A DNA stretch of 42,417 nt from Flavobacterium sp. LHD-85. Its GTDB lineage: Bacteria > Bacteroidota > Bacteroidia > Flavobacteriales > Flavobacteriaceae. The notes below the pieces were generated by a model. It worked only from the letters and a program-made list of their open reading frames with translations, was not told where the DNA came from and did not search any database. Of this stretch, positions 25,835-35,297 are shown piece after piece (position 1 is the stretch's first letter; every line of letters starts with the position of its first letter). The position numbers and the translations under genes were made by a program. The DNA is taken from the NCBI RefSeq assembly GCF_030929595.1, contig NZ_JAVFVR010000022.1, positions 1 to 42,417 of the forward strand, written 5' to 3'.

Positions 25835-28800
25835 AAGACTGCATCTCCAAGGCAATATTGAGGCACTGAGAATTGCTTTTAAACTGGAAAAGGAGAACAG
25901 AAAAGCCTCAACAGATGAAAGACTGCAAATGATGCAATACAGCGGATTTGGCGGTCTTAAATTTGTTTTGTACCCAGCTGAAAACTCTCTGGACATTAAG
26001 CATTGGAGAAAAACAGAACAGGAACTTTTCCCTCTGACCCAGAAACTGTACGAGCTGTTAAAAGAAAACGCAGCTGATCAAAAGCAGTACCAAAGTTATG
26101 TACAGAGCATGCAGAGTTCTGTACTTACAGCATTTTATACCCCTCCTCAGGTTATAGATGTCATAGCAGCTTCACTGCAGGAAAGTAGCCTAGATATCAA
26201 GAAATTTCTGGAACCCTCTGCCGGAATCGGCTCTTTTATCGAATCTTTTGCTAGTAAAAACCAATTACAGGCTGTGGCTTATGAAAAGGACCTGCTTACC
26301 GGCAGGATTTTAGAGCAGCTTTATCCAGATAGTGTAATTCGGATAAAAGGTTTTGAAAAAGTGCCAGAAAAAGAACAAAACGGCTATGATGTTATAGCCA
26401 GCAATATCCCGTTCGGAGATGCCTCCGTTTTTGACCTTTCGTATTCGAGAAGCAAAAATGAGGCAAGAGTGCAGGCTGCAAGAAGTGTACATAATTACTT
26501 TTTTCTTAAGGGAATCGATATGATCCGTGATGGTGGCATACTGGCTTTTATAACTTCACAAGGAGTCGTGAACAGCCCGAAAAATGAGAGTATCCGCAGG
26601 GCGCTTATGCAGGATAACAATTTAGTTTCAGCAATCAGGCTGCCTAACAACCTGTTTACTGAGTATGCTGGTACACAAGTGGGCAGCGATTTGATCATAC
26701 TGCAGAAGAATACACAAAAGAAAAACCTGACCCTAGACGAAGAACTGTTTTGCCAAAGTCTAATTCACGACAATACTGCCGGAAATGCTTTGTTTGACGG
26801 CAACAAAAGAATCATACATACTAGCAGTACGCTGGGCACCGATCCCTATGGAAGGACGGCAATGATCTATAACCATCAGGACGGCGTACAGGGAATTGCT
26901 AAAGACTTAAAAAGAATGCTAGTAGAAGACCTTACAAATCATCTGGATTTAGGATTGTACAGAGATAAGAGAGATGAAAAGCTTTCGCTTCCTGAAAACA
27001 CGTCGTCTGATTCTCAAAAATTACTAAATACTAAACCAGCTGCATCGGTATTGACAACAGAAACCCAAGACAATAATTCTGCTAGAAAACAAGAAAAGCA
27101 ATTGAGCCTTTTTGATATATTTGAAGACCTTGGAGAAATAATTACATCACCTCCATCTGATAAAACTAAAAAACAAACCTTTAAAAAAAGCAGAAATATC
27201 GGCAAAAAGCAACCGGATCTCTTCAGTGGTTTGAAACAAGTTGATACTCTAAACAAATCTGACTCTTACAACAGAGAGAATACACAAAGCAATAAAAGCA
27301 AGCTGGTTATTACCGGTGACCTATTTTCAGGTTTGGGAGCAGACGATCAGACTGAAACAATTTACCAAAACGGAACTATCCCCCAGCCTGCAATTTATTC
27401 CAAAGCAAAGCAGTCTTTTTACCGAAGCGGCTGCCTTGCTATGGATCATGGATGGGTAGGCTATCTCAAAGATTCTGAGGACAACAACAGCCAGATGATT
27501 TTCCACCCTTTAAAGCTTCCAGTATTACAGAAAGCAAGAACCGAGGCGTATATTAATCTCAGAGATTCTTATCTGGATCTCTATCAGAAAGAGGCAAAGC
27601 TGCAGACACTACATACTGAGGAAAGGGAAAACCTAAACAGACTATACGATGTTTTTGTAAAAAATTACGGCAGACTCAACAGCTCAGAAAATATCAAGCT
27701 CATTAAAACCGACAGTTCAGGAAAAGAAATCCCTTATCTGGAGCGTATTATCGGCGGTGTGGTACATAAGGCTGATATATTCGACCATCCCGTTAGTTTC
27801 TCCATTACTGAACTCACAGCAGGCAATCCTGATGAAGCGCTAGCTGCATCACTGAACAAATACGGCAATGTTGATTTGGACTACATGTCCAGAATAAGCG
27901 GTATGAACGAGCACGATTTGAAAGAAGCGCTGATGGGGCAAATTTTTTATAATCCTATTGAAAAACATTACGAAATAGCCGAAAGATGGATAGCAGGAAA
28001 TGTAGTTGAAAAATCCCAGCAGCTAAAATCTTATTTTGAAAGGAATTCTTATACTGGGGAATCCAAGGCAAGCCTTACTGCACTGGAAGAAGCCCAGCCT
28101 CGACGCATCGAATTTGAAGAACTCGACTTTAACCTTGGCGAGCGGTGGATTCCTACCGGCATTTATGCTGATTTCGCTTCGCATTTATTTGATTCAGAGG
28201 TACGTGTCCACTTCTCTGAGGACAGCGACGATTTTAATATTAACTGCAATGTTAAAAACGTGCACATACGCGATAAATACGCAGTCAAATCCGATAGCCG
28301 CACTTATGATGGAATAGCACTGCTCAAGCACGCGCTGGTCAACACCACACCGGAGATAACCAAGAAAATTACAATTGATGATAAGGAAATAAAAGTTCGT
28401 GATATGGAGGCCATACAGATGGCAAATACCAAAATTGATGAGATCCGTACTGCTTTTACCGATTGGCTTCATGCGCAAGATGAAGAGTTTAAAAAACAGC
28501 TGACCGATCAGTACAACAACACTTTTAACTGCTTTGTCCGCCCAAGGTATAATGGCGGTCATCAGGATTTCCCGGGACTTGACAGAAAAGCCTTAGGCAT
28601 CGAAGACCTTTACTCCAGCCAGAAAGACGCAGTGTGGATGATAAAACTAAATGGTGGCGCAATCTGCGATCATGAAGTAGGCGCTGGTAAAACGCTCATT
28701 ATGTGCAGCGCGGCGCAGGAAATGAAACGGCTGGGAATGGTGCATAAGCCCATGATTATGGGACTTAAGGCCAATGTACATGAAATTGCTGAAACTTACA

Positions 28801-30599
28801 GGACCGCTTATCCGCATGCAAAAATACTATACCCTGGAAAAGAAGATTTTACACCTCAAAAACGCCACAGAATTTTTGGAGATATTAAAAATAACGATTG
28901 GGACTGTGTAATACTCACCCACGACCAGTTCGGGATGATACCGCAGTCCCCTGAAATACAGAAACAGATACTGCAGGCTGAGCTTGATTCTGTTCAGGAC
29001 AACCTTTCAGCCTTAGAGGCACAAGGCAGTGAAATATCAAGAGGAATGCTCAAAGGTGTGATTCTTAGAAAACAGAACCTTGAAGTAAAACTTAAAACCC
29101 TGGAGCACGATATTGAAAACCGCAAAGATGATGTTGTAGACTTTAAGATGATGGGCATTGATCATTTACTGGTAGATGAAAGTCATCGTTTTAAAAACCT
29201 GATGTTTAATACCCGTCATGAGCGGGTTGCCGGTCTGGGCAATATGTCAGGAAGCCAGAAGGCAATAAACCTGCTTTTTGCCATTCGCACCATTCAGGAG
29301 CGAACGGGAAAGGATCTGGGCGCAACTTTTCTGTCGGGCACTACCATAAGCAATTCACTCACTGAACTCTACCTGCTCTTTAAATACCTGCGTCCTCAGG
29401 CGTTAGAGAAACAAGGGATCCATTGTTTTGATGCCTGGGCAGCTATTTATGCCAGAAAAACAACGGACTATGAATTTTCGGTGGCCAATAATATAGTGCA
29501 GAAAGAACGATTCCGTTACTTTATAAAAGTGCCTGAGCTGGCGCAGTTTTATTCCGAAATCACAGACTATCGCACTGCCAGGGATATCGGTATTGACCGT
29601 CCGGAAAAAAATGAGATCCTTTACAACATAACACCTACACCCCAACAGGAAGCCTTTATTAAAAACCTTATGGAATTTGCAAGAACAGGCAATGCGGCTC
29701 TACTTGGACGGGCTCCTTTATCGCAGAGTGAAGAAAAAGCCAAAATGCTAATTGCAACAGATTATGCCCGTAAAATGTCATTGGATCTTCGGATGGTAAG
29801 CAGTAAATATGATGACCATCCTGATAATAAAGCATCACACTGCGCGGCTAATATAGCCAAATACCACAGCAGATTTAAGGCACAAAAAGGAACACAGTTT
29901 GTATTTTCGGACTTAGGAACTTATAAACCTGATGCGTGGAATGTGTATTCGGAAATCAAACGCAAACTGGTGCAGGACCACGGCATCCCAGCTCCCGAAA
30001 TACGATTTATACAGGAAGCTAAAAATGATAAACAGCGCAGGGAACTCATAAATGCTATGAATGACGGCAGGATTCGAATATTGTTCGGCTCTACTGATAT
30101 GCTTGGTACGGGCGTAAATGCACAAAAACGAGCAGTTGCCGTACATCACCTCGATACGCCGTGGCGGCCAAGTGATCTCGCCCAGCGCGATGGCAGGGCT
30201 ATTCGTAAAGGCAATGAGATAGCCAAGTTTTTTGCAGCTAACAACGTCGATGTGATTATTTATGCTGTAGAGAAATCCCTGGACAGTTATAAATTCAACC
30301 TTCTTTACAATAAACAGCTTTTCATAAACCAGCTCAAGAACAACACCCTAGGCAAGCGTACCATTGATGAAGGAAGCATGGATGAAAAATCGGGGATGAA
30401 CTTCTCAGAATACGTTGCCATACTATCTGGCAATACGGATCTTTTGGAAAAAGCAAAACTTGAAAAACAGGTTGCCGGACTCGAAAGCGAGAAACAAGCC
30501 TTCAACCGTTCCAAGTACGGCTCTAAATATAAATTGGAAGATATTAAAGCATCACTTGGCTCTTCCCAAACTCGTCTGCAGCGTATAAGCCTTGACTGA
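25821..30599 (+). CDS. N6-methylase/SNF2-like helicase fusion, prematurely stopped
   Basis: A 1592-aa ORF. The N-terminal methyltransferase-like domain has motif I EPSAGIG at 131-137 and an unusual catalytic motif NIPFGD at 195-200. A variable linker rich in Lys/Ser/Asn follows. The helicase half has Walker A GAGKT at 954-958 and the DESH box at 1119-1122, then a C-terminal helicase domain (LFGSTDMLGTGVNAQKR, DLAQRDGRAIRKGN). Such proteins are core genes of Bacteroidetes ICEs, with presumed roles in protecting or unwinding transferred DNA. The ORF ends at TGA 30597-30599, but homologous-looking sequence continues in the same frame to 31205. This stop probably replaces a Trp codon. The catalytic domains are upstream of the stop. 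Confidence 0.9.
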   Translation: MAFNKRLHLQGNIEALRIAFKLEKENRKASTDERLQMMQYSGFGGLKFVLYPAENSLDIKHWRKTEQELFPLTQKLYELLKENAADQKQYQSYVQSMQSSVLTAFYTPPQVIDVIAASLQESSLDIKKFLEPSAGIGSFIESFASKNQLQAVAYEKDLLTGRILEQLYPDSVIRIKGFEKVPEKEQNGYDVIASNIPFGDASVFDLSYSRSKNEARVQAARSVHNYFFLKGIDMIRDGGILAFITSQGVVNSPKNESIRRALMQDNNLVSAIRLPNNLFTEYAGTQVGSDLIILQKNTQKKNLTLDEELFCQSLIHDNTAGNALFDGNKRIIHTSSTLGTDPYGRTAMIYNHQDGVQGIAKDLKRMLVEDLTNHLDLGLYRDKRDEKLSLPENTSSDSQKLLNTKPAASVLTTETQDNNSARKQEKQLSLFDIFEDLGEIITSPPSDKTKKQTFKKSRNIGKKQPDLFSGLKQVDTLNKSDSYNRENTQSNKSKLVITGDLFSGLGADDQTETIYQNGTIPQPAIYSKAKQSFYRSGCLAMDHGWVGYLKDSEDNNSQMIFHPLKLPVLQKARTEAYINLRDSYLDLYQKEAKLQTLHTEERENLNRLYDVFVKNYGRLNSSENIKLIKTDSSGKEIPYLERIIGGVVHKADIFDHPVSFSITELTAGNPDEALAASLNKYGNVDLDYMSRISGMNEHDLKEALMGQIFYNPIEKHYEIAERWIAGNVVEKSQQLKSYFERNSYTGESKASLTALEEAQPRRIEFEELDFNLGERWIPTGIYADFASHLFDSEVRVHFSEDSDDFNINCNVKNVHIRDKYAVKSDSRTYDGIALLKHALVNTTPEITKKITIDDKEIKVRDMEAIQMANTKIDEIRTAFTDWLHAQDEEFKKQLTDQYNNTFNCFVRPRYNGGHQDFPGLDRKALGIEDLYSSQKDAVWMIKLNGGAICDHEVGAGKTLIMCSAAQEMKRLGMVHKPMIMGLKANVHEIAETYRTAYPHAKILYPGKEDFTPQKRHRIFGDIKNNDWDCVILTHDQFGMIPQSPEIQKQILQAELDSVQDNLSALEAQGSEISRGMLKGVILRKQNLEVKLKTLEHDIENRKDDVVDFKMMGIDHLLVDESHRFKNLMFNTRHERVAGLGNMSGSQKAINLLFAIRTIQERTGKDLGATFLSGTTISNSLTELYLLFKYLRPQALEKQGIHCFDAWAAIYARKTTDYEFSVANNIVQKERFRYFIKVPELAQFYSEITDYRTARDIGIDRPEKNEILYNITPTPQQEAFIKNLMEFARTGNAALLGRAPLSQSEEKAKMLIATDYARKMSLDLRMVSSKYDDHPDNKASHCAANIAKYHSRFKAQKGTQFVFSDLGTYKPDAWNVYSEIKRKLVQDHGIPAPEIRFIQEAKNDKQRRELINAMNDGRIRILFGSTDMLGTGVNAQKRAVAVHHLDTPWRPSDLAQRDGRAIRKGNEIAKFFAANNVDVIIYAVEKSLDSYKFNLLYNKQLFINQLKNNTLGKRTIDEGSMDEKSGMNFSEYVAILSGNTDLLEKAKLEKQVAGLESEKQAFNRSKYGSKYKLEDIKASLGSSQTRLQRISLD

Positions 30600-31205
30600 G
30601 AAAACTTAAAGAAACGACTTCAGAAGCTTCCTGACGGAACTATTGTAAATCAGCTGCAGCTTGACGGACTTCCAATAAACTCTGATTTTAAACAAATGGG
30701 AACCAAACTGAACCAACTTGCCGAGTTATCCCAAACAGCAGGCCAATACCAAGAAATCGGAACCCTTTATGGTTTTATTGCATTGGTCAAAACTGAAATA
30801 TCGGAAAAAGAGGATATTGATTTAAAATTCAACCGTTTTTTTGTTCAGGGCGACGGCAATATCAAGTACACTTACAACAATGGTATAATGGCTAAAGATC
30901 CCCAAACAGCGGCTCTTAATTTTCTCAATGCATTGGAAAAACTTCCAAGATATATCAAAGAGGAAGAAAAGAAAATTTCAGAAATGCAAAGGGATCTTCC
31001 TGTGCTTGAGGAGCTAGTAAGATCCAGCTGGTCTAAAGAGAGCAGACTAAGCGAACTAAAAACAGAATTGGCTGCCATTGAAAGAAAGATACAGTCATCA
31101 ATTACTGCTGAAAGTAAAGAGCAGCTCAATGAAGAAAAAGCTATTAAAATTGATGATGATCAGGTGCAAGAAAAATTTACTATAAAATGGAAAAGCCCTC
31201 ATTAA
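30600..31205 (+). pseudogene. Detached C-terminal part of the methylase/helicase
   Basis: Reading on in frame past the TGA gives about 200 residues that continue the helicase C-terminus: ENLKKRLQKLPDGTIV, then LAELSQTAGQYQEIGTLYGF and FNRFFVQGDGNIKYTYNNG, ending in a coiled-coil tail. There are no other stops until 31205. An ATG at 30696 could allow reinitiation of 169 aa. Full-length relatives carry this region as one chain. Confidence 0.8.
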
Positions 31206-31225
31206 TGAGGGCTTTTCCATTTTAT
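31182..31225. terminator. 44-bp perfect palindrome, bidirectional terminator
   Basis: The two strands are identical over 44 bp, centred between 31203 and 31204, with arms containing GGAAAAGCCCTCAT and its complement. It lies between the convergent helicase and NADAR genes and contains the helicase reading-frame stop. A/T-rich ends supply U-tracts in both directions. Confidence 0.85.
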
Positions 31226-31243
31226 TTATTTCATTTTTTCTAT

Positions 31244-31858
31244 TTAATAGGCATAGATATCGTCTAGATCATGTATGACAAATTCAGGCTTATATGCTTT
31301 ATCTATAGGGTTGTCAAAAAGTAAAAATGCGGGTATGCTTAATGGTTTTACATATTCTAAATCCTGATGATTTTTGAGGTTTACTTCCCTTATTTCCATC
31401 AGTAATCTGCCTAATGCATTCTTCCCCTTTAGTTCATCTTTATTTACGGGCATTGCTCCCCATGTACTGTCCTTAGTTGAGAACTCAACAATAGTACTGT
31501 TTCCTGTACTCAAGAGAATCTCAGAAAATTTATCAAAATTCTGAATAAGTTTTATCTGTAAACACCAGCGCATTACATCAAACTTCACTGTCTCCCAATC
31601 CTGTCTGGTAAATTGATTATATTTTCGGCTGATCTCTTTTGCATCCATTGGATTGGTCTGGGAAATGATTTCTTCCTGAATCATTGGAAATAATGGAAAC
31701 CTGCACGCCTGATATAGAATTTCAGAATTTGCAATATTAGTTTCATTTACAAATATAGAATAGCCGGGAGCCATATTCGAAAGACCTCCAAATCTGCCAG
31801 TAGTTTTACTAAAAGTAATTACTTCATTCTTGTTGTATATTCTTTCACTAATTTTCAT
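31244..31858 (-). CDS. NADAR-domain protein
   Basis: A 204-aa protein that is almost entirely a NADAR (YbiA-like) domain: FGGLSNMAPG at 23-32, SEILYQACRFP at 45-55, AKEISRKY at 73-80, STWGAM at 131-136 and KGKNALGRLLMEIRE at 144-158. NADAR proteins act on ADP-ribose-related N-glycosidic bonds; some remove ADP-ribose from guanine bases and serve as antitoxins to DarT-type toxins. No DarT-like gene is visible here. Instead it lies 27 bp downstream of a phosphoribosyltransferase-like gene, probably co-transcribed. Base composition is more AT-rich than the flanking ICE genes, suggesting cargo. Role in NAD/ADP-ribose-based defence or repair is inferred. Confidence 0.85.
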   Translation of the reverse strand: MKISERIYNKNEVITFSKTTGRFGGLSNMAPGYSIFVNETNIANSEILYQACRFPLFPMIQEEIISQTNPMDAKEISRKYNQFTRQDWETVKFDVMRWCLQIKLIQNFDKFSEILLSTGNSTIVEFSTKDSTWGAMPVNKDELKGKNALGRLLMEIREVNLKNHQDLEYVKPLSIPAFLLFDNPIDKAYKPEFVIHDLDDIYAY

Positions 31859-31885
31859 AATACAAATTAAAACAATTTTATTATA

Positions 31886-32932
31886 CTAACCTCTATTTGC
31901 AACAGGAAATAACGGAATCCAATCGTGGCCGGCTACTCCCCACCAAAACACAAGCGGGCTGTTATTAGGAATATTTCTCCAAGTAAAAAAATGTGTCCCC
32001 AGCCCAAATGTTTTGTAACTCGGATTTATTAATCCTAACGGTCTTATATTGGGTTTTATTTCATTTTGGATCATTTCGATAATTGATATTCCTTTCTGCA
32101 ATATAATATTTTCGTAACGAATCCTGTTTTCAGCAGATGTAAAAAAACTTTCCGCAGCAGGCTGATTAGACTTTCTATATGCATAATCCTCATACTTGGG
32201 TGCTTCTAAATTTGCCAGATATGATTTGACATTGGTAGGCTGTTCATCAGTTGGGAAAGCAACATTTAAAGACTGATTATTCCATTTAGCATGATTCTCT
32301 ATACGATAATTCCAATACCAAAATATTTTTCTATCAATCTTATCCTCAAATTCTTTCATCAATCTAAACTTCTGAAAAGAATGTCCCCAGTTATGAAGAC
32401 AAAATAAATTAATTGACAATTTATAATTATCGTTTAAGATATTATCTGAATTACTCACACCTTCCGAATTAGTTTCTTTCAGCCAAGTTACCAAATGGTT
32501 ACCTATTGTACTCCCGGATGCTAAAATATCATCCAAGTAAATAAAATTAATTTTGGGATAAGTTTTATATTTTACATATGACTCGTCGTATTTTTCATTC
32601 AGCAGCGTTTCGAGTATGCTTAAAATTGCAGGCTGGCTCTTATGAGGCAGCTGCAGATCTAAAAACTCAGTATCAATTAAAAATTGAGATATATTATTAT
32701 ATTTAAAATCTTTCAGCAGAGCTTGAATATGCTGATCAACATATTCCTTTGCTTTTTCCTTTGACACATAAACCTTCGGTATTATCTCACTGATTTCATT
32801 AAGCACAAATTCAGCATCTTCATTAAACTGTTTTCCCCAATTGATAATATAGTCGCTGTCTAAAAAAATCCCGTCATCATTTCTATAATCTTTAATAGTT
32901 TCTAATATCTTATCCGCAATTTCTTTCATCAA
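31886..32932 (-). CDS. Phosphoribosyltransferase-like protein paired with NADAR
   Basis: A 348-aa soluble protein with one clear motif, the PRPP-binding loop of type I phosphoribosyltransferases: FIYLDDILASGST at 130-142, where two adjacent acidic residues precede a small-residue turn. The flanking helical N-terminus (1-110) and the C-terminal half (AFPTDEQ, LGTHFFTWRNIPNNSPLVFWWG) are not recognised. The last part is rich in aromatics and may be a substrate-specific cap. Such stand-alone PRTase-like proteins have been linked to prokaryotic conflict systems. With NADAR next door, a reaction on a nucleotide sugar such as PRPP, ADP-ribose or NAD is plausible. The start may be Met1 or Met2. Confidence 0.7.
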   Translation of the reverse strand: MMKEIADKILETIKDYRNDDGIFLDSDYIINWGKQFNEDAEFVLNEISEIIPKVYVSKEKAKEYVDQHIQALLKDFKYNNISQFLIDTEFLDLQLPHKSQPAILSILETLLNEKYDESYVKYKTYPKINFIYLDDILASGSTIGNHLVTWLKETNSEGVSNSDNILNDNYKLSINLFCLHNWGHSFQKFRLMKEFEDKIDRKIFWYWNYRIENHAKWNNQSLNVAFPTDEQPTNVKSYLANLEAPKYEDYAYRKSNQPAAESFFTSAENRIRYENIILQKGISIIEMIQNEIKPNIRPLGLINPSYKTFGLGTHFFTWRNIPNNSPLVFWWGVAGHDWIPLFPVANRG

Positions 32933-32961
32933 TTAATCTGGTTACAATTTAAATGTTTTCT

Positions 32962-32969
32962 CAAAAGTA
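32962..32969 (-). promoter_or_regulatory. -7 element of the PRTase-NADAR cassette
   Basis: On the minus strand TACTTTTG fits TAnnTTTG exactly and lies 30 bp before the PRTase-like start codon. No clear TTG is found 19-21 bp upstream. It indicates that the cassette has its own promoter rather than relying on the ICE operons. Confidence 0.45.
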
Positions 32970-33166
32970 ATAAAATTATATAACAGGAAAATATCTATTT
33001 ATCAATTCTCTCTGCTCTGATATGCTCACTTTAATATGCATCACAATTGTTAACAGCCATTTATGTCCCGTCAGTTCCTAAGCCCTTTCCATAGGGATGT
33101 TTTTTTTAATTTAGCCAATCAAAGATCTCGCTATCTTAAAAATGAATTTCCGGATTATTTTTACAT

Positions 33167-35185
33167 TTATTTATCTGCTTTACCAGGATCCTTCGGTATC
33201 AAATGCTGCAAGTTAGGGTCATTCTTTATACGTTCCAGTTCGCTTTCGATAATCAAAACGATATCTTTTTTTATCTGCTTGTAATTCGCTTCAATCTCCT
33301 GCTTCATATTATCTTCACCTTTTTCATCCAGAAAGAATAAAATCTCTGGTATTTTATTATAACACTTAGTTTCGGCTGCCACTTTTTCATTATCCACAAC
33401 AATTTCTGCATGAAAGATTTTCTGTTCGATACGCTCATCAAAATTGTCCGATACAGCCCCTACAAAAACTCCCTGAGTAAGTGTAGAAATTTTAGAAGCC
33501 GGAATCAGGCTGTCCAACTGTGTGGAAATGGATGTCGAGGTATCATTTCGATTGATGGACAAACTTTGTCTTTTCTGGAGTACTTTCCCGAAACGCTCCG
33601 AAAGGTTCTTAGCGGTCTCTCCTACCACCTGGCCGCTGAAGATATTACCTACCGTATTTTGGATCACTTTGCTTTCCTTGTCCCCGTAATCACGGTTCAG
33701 CTGTGAGAAATCCTGAAATCCCAGACATACAGCTACTTTGTTGCTACGGGCAGTGGCGATGAGATTATCCAGTCCCCGAAAGTATATAGTGGGCAGCTCA
33801 TCGATGATAACAGAACTTTTTAACTGCCCTTTTTTATTGATCAGTTTTACAATACGAGAATTGTACAATCCCAGTGCCGCAGAATAAATGTTCTGGCGGT
33901 CGGGATTATTCCCTACACAAAGTATCTTAGGTTCTTTCGGATTATTGATATCCAATGAAAAATCATCACCTGTCATGACCCAGTACAAACTCGGAGAGAT
34001 CATCCGGGACAGTGGTATTTTAGCTGATGCAATCTGTCCCTGCAATTGATCCTGAGCTCCTCCCTGCCAGGCATCCATAAAGGGTGATAAATAATTTTCA
34101 AGTTCAGGATAAGAAGTCAGGATGGTAAACACATCAGCATACTTTTTATTAAGCAGCTCAATGGCGTGCGGAAAAGTACAATGCTTTCCGGAATCATAGA
34201 TTTTAAGAAACCAGATAATGGCTGCTAAAAGAATTATCGGGCTTTCTACAAAAAAATCTCCCTGCTTCTGTATCCAGCTGCGATTCAGGTTAAGCATAAT
34301 GGTATAAGCAGCCTCGTAGGCATCCGAGATATCGGTCATGAATTCAGGATTAAGCGGGTTGCACCGATGGCTTTTTCTAGGATTGTCAAAATTGATGACG
34401 TAGAATTTTGGTCTTGTTTTGTATTTATCATGATGCTTTAATAAATGATTGTAGGCAATGGTAGAAAGATCATCAAATTTAAAATCGTAGATGTACATCG
34501 AAAAGCCTTTTTCAATCTGCTGTTTGATATAATTATTGATAATGGCATAGGATTTACCCGATCCCGGAGTACCCAGCACAATGGTCGCACGGAACGGATT
34601 AACAATATTAATCCAGCCATGGTTCCATTTGTTTTTATAATAAAAACGGGTTGGAAGGTTAACCGAATATTCATTTTCCATAAGCTGGGTTTCCTGCTGG
34701 AAACTCTCATTCTCATTGTTAAAAACATCCTCCATAAGGTTCGTACGTAAAAGACGGCTGATCCAGACACCAGCCATCATAAGTGCGATATAACCAATTC
34801 CCATAGTGAGGATATAAAAGAAAACTGCGGTTTCCAGTGAAAGCTTAAGTAATGGAGTATTGAAAAAGAAAAGGACAAAACCGATCCCTAAAGCACTATA
34901 GATCTTTGTCCATGTAATTTTTTCATTCTTGACACCTTTGGTTCCCAGACAGCTTAAGGCCAGCAGCAGTAAGGCGAAAACTTTGGTATATAGTATGTGC
35001 GAAAATAAATCCGCTTTTTGGTCGAATCCACGTAAAATTTTATTGATGGTCTGCAGAGTCCACCCTCTTTCAAGAAAAAAACCGTAACAATACCAATATA
35101 AATGCATCAGCACAATGAGTATGCTAACTGCTCTCATAAAAGCCATAATCTTGGCAAGCCCTCTTAAATCATCGTCTCCCTGCAT
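33167..35185 (-). CDS. mobC: Type IV coupling protein (MobC/TraG-like ATPase)
   Basis: A 672-aa VirD4/TraG-type coupling ATPase. Four hydrophobic segments lie in the first 145 residues (for example SILIVLMHLYWYCYGFF and VFFYILTMGIGYIALMMAGVW). Then come Walker A GTPGSGKS at 205-212 and Walker B SVIIDE at 458-463. It docks the relaxase-DNA complex to the conjugation channel and supplies ATP-driven export. It lies downstream of the relaxase and accessory genes on the same strand, as mobC does in Bacteroidetes elements. No lesions are seen, in contrast to traG. The C-terminus is charged (PKDPGKADK). Confidence 0.9.
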   Translation of the reverse strand: MQGDDDLRGLAKIMAFMRAVSILIVLMHLYWYCYGFFLERGWTLQTINKILRGFDQKADLFSHILYTKVFALLLLALSCLGTKGVKNEKITWTKIYSALGIGFVLFFFNTPLLKLSLETAVFFYILTMGIGYIALMMAGVWISRLLRTNLMEDVFNNENESFQQETQLMENEYSVNLPTRFYYKNKWNHGWINIVNPFRATIVLGTPGSGKSYAIINNYIKQQIEKGFSMYIYDFKFDDLSTIAYNHLLKHHDKYKTRPKFYVINFDNPRKSHRCNPLNPEFMTDISDAYEAAYTIMLNLNRSWIQKQGDFFVESPIILLAAIIWFLKIYDSGKHCTFPHAIELLNKKYADVFTILTSYPELENYLSPFMDAWQGGAQDQLQGQIASAKIPLSRMISPSLYWVMTGDDFSLDINNPKEPKILCVGNNPDRQNIYSAALGLYNSRIVKLINKKGQLKSSVIIDELPTIYFRGLDNLIATARSNKVAVCLGFQDFSQLNRDYGDKESKVIQNTVGNIFSGQVVGETAKNLSERFGKVLQKRQSLSINRNDTSTSISTQLDSLIPASKISTLTQGVFVGAVSDNFDERIEQKIFHAEIVVDNEKVAAETKCYNKIPEILFFLDEKGEDNMKQEIEANYKQIKKDIVLIIESELERIKNDPNLQHLIPKDPGKADK

Positions 35186-35297
35186 TTTTCACTTATTCAA
35201 TATTGGACATGAAAGTATAGCAAGCGCAGAGGGCAATTAATAATATGGCGATATTTGGCACGGATAGGAACTGTTTGATTATTTACCTTGTGCTTGC

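Noticed and set aside
30597..30599. TGA read as tryptophan (alternative genetic code)
   Set aside because: TGA ends other genes in the window in the normal way (for example traF at 41007-41009), so a nonsense change is simpler.
33063..33284. Plus-strand ORF over the 3' end of the coupling-protein gene
   Set aside because: It is largely the antisense of the mobC-type gene, and the part outside it has no recognisable protein features.
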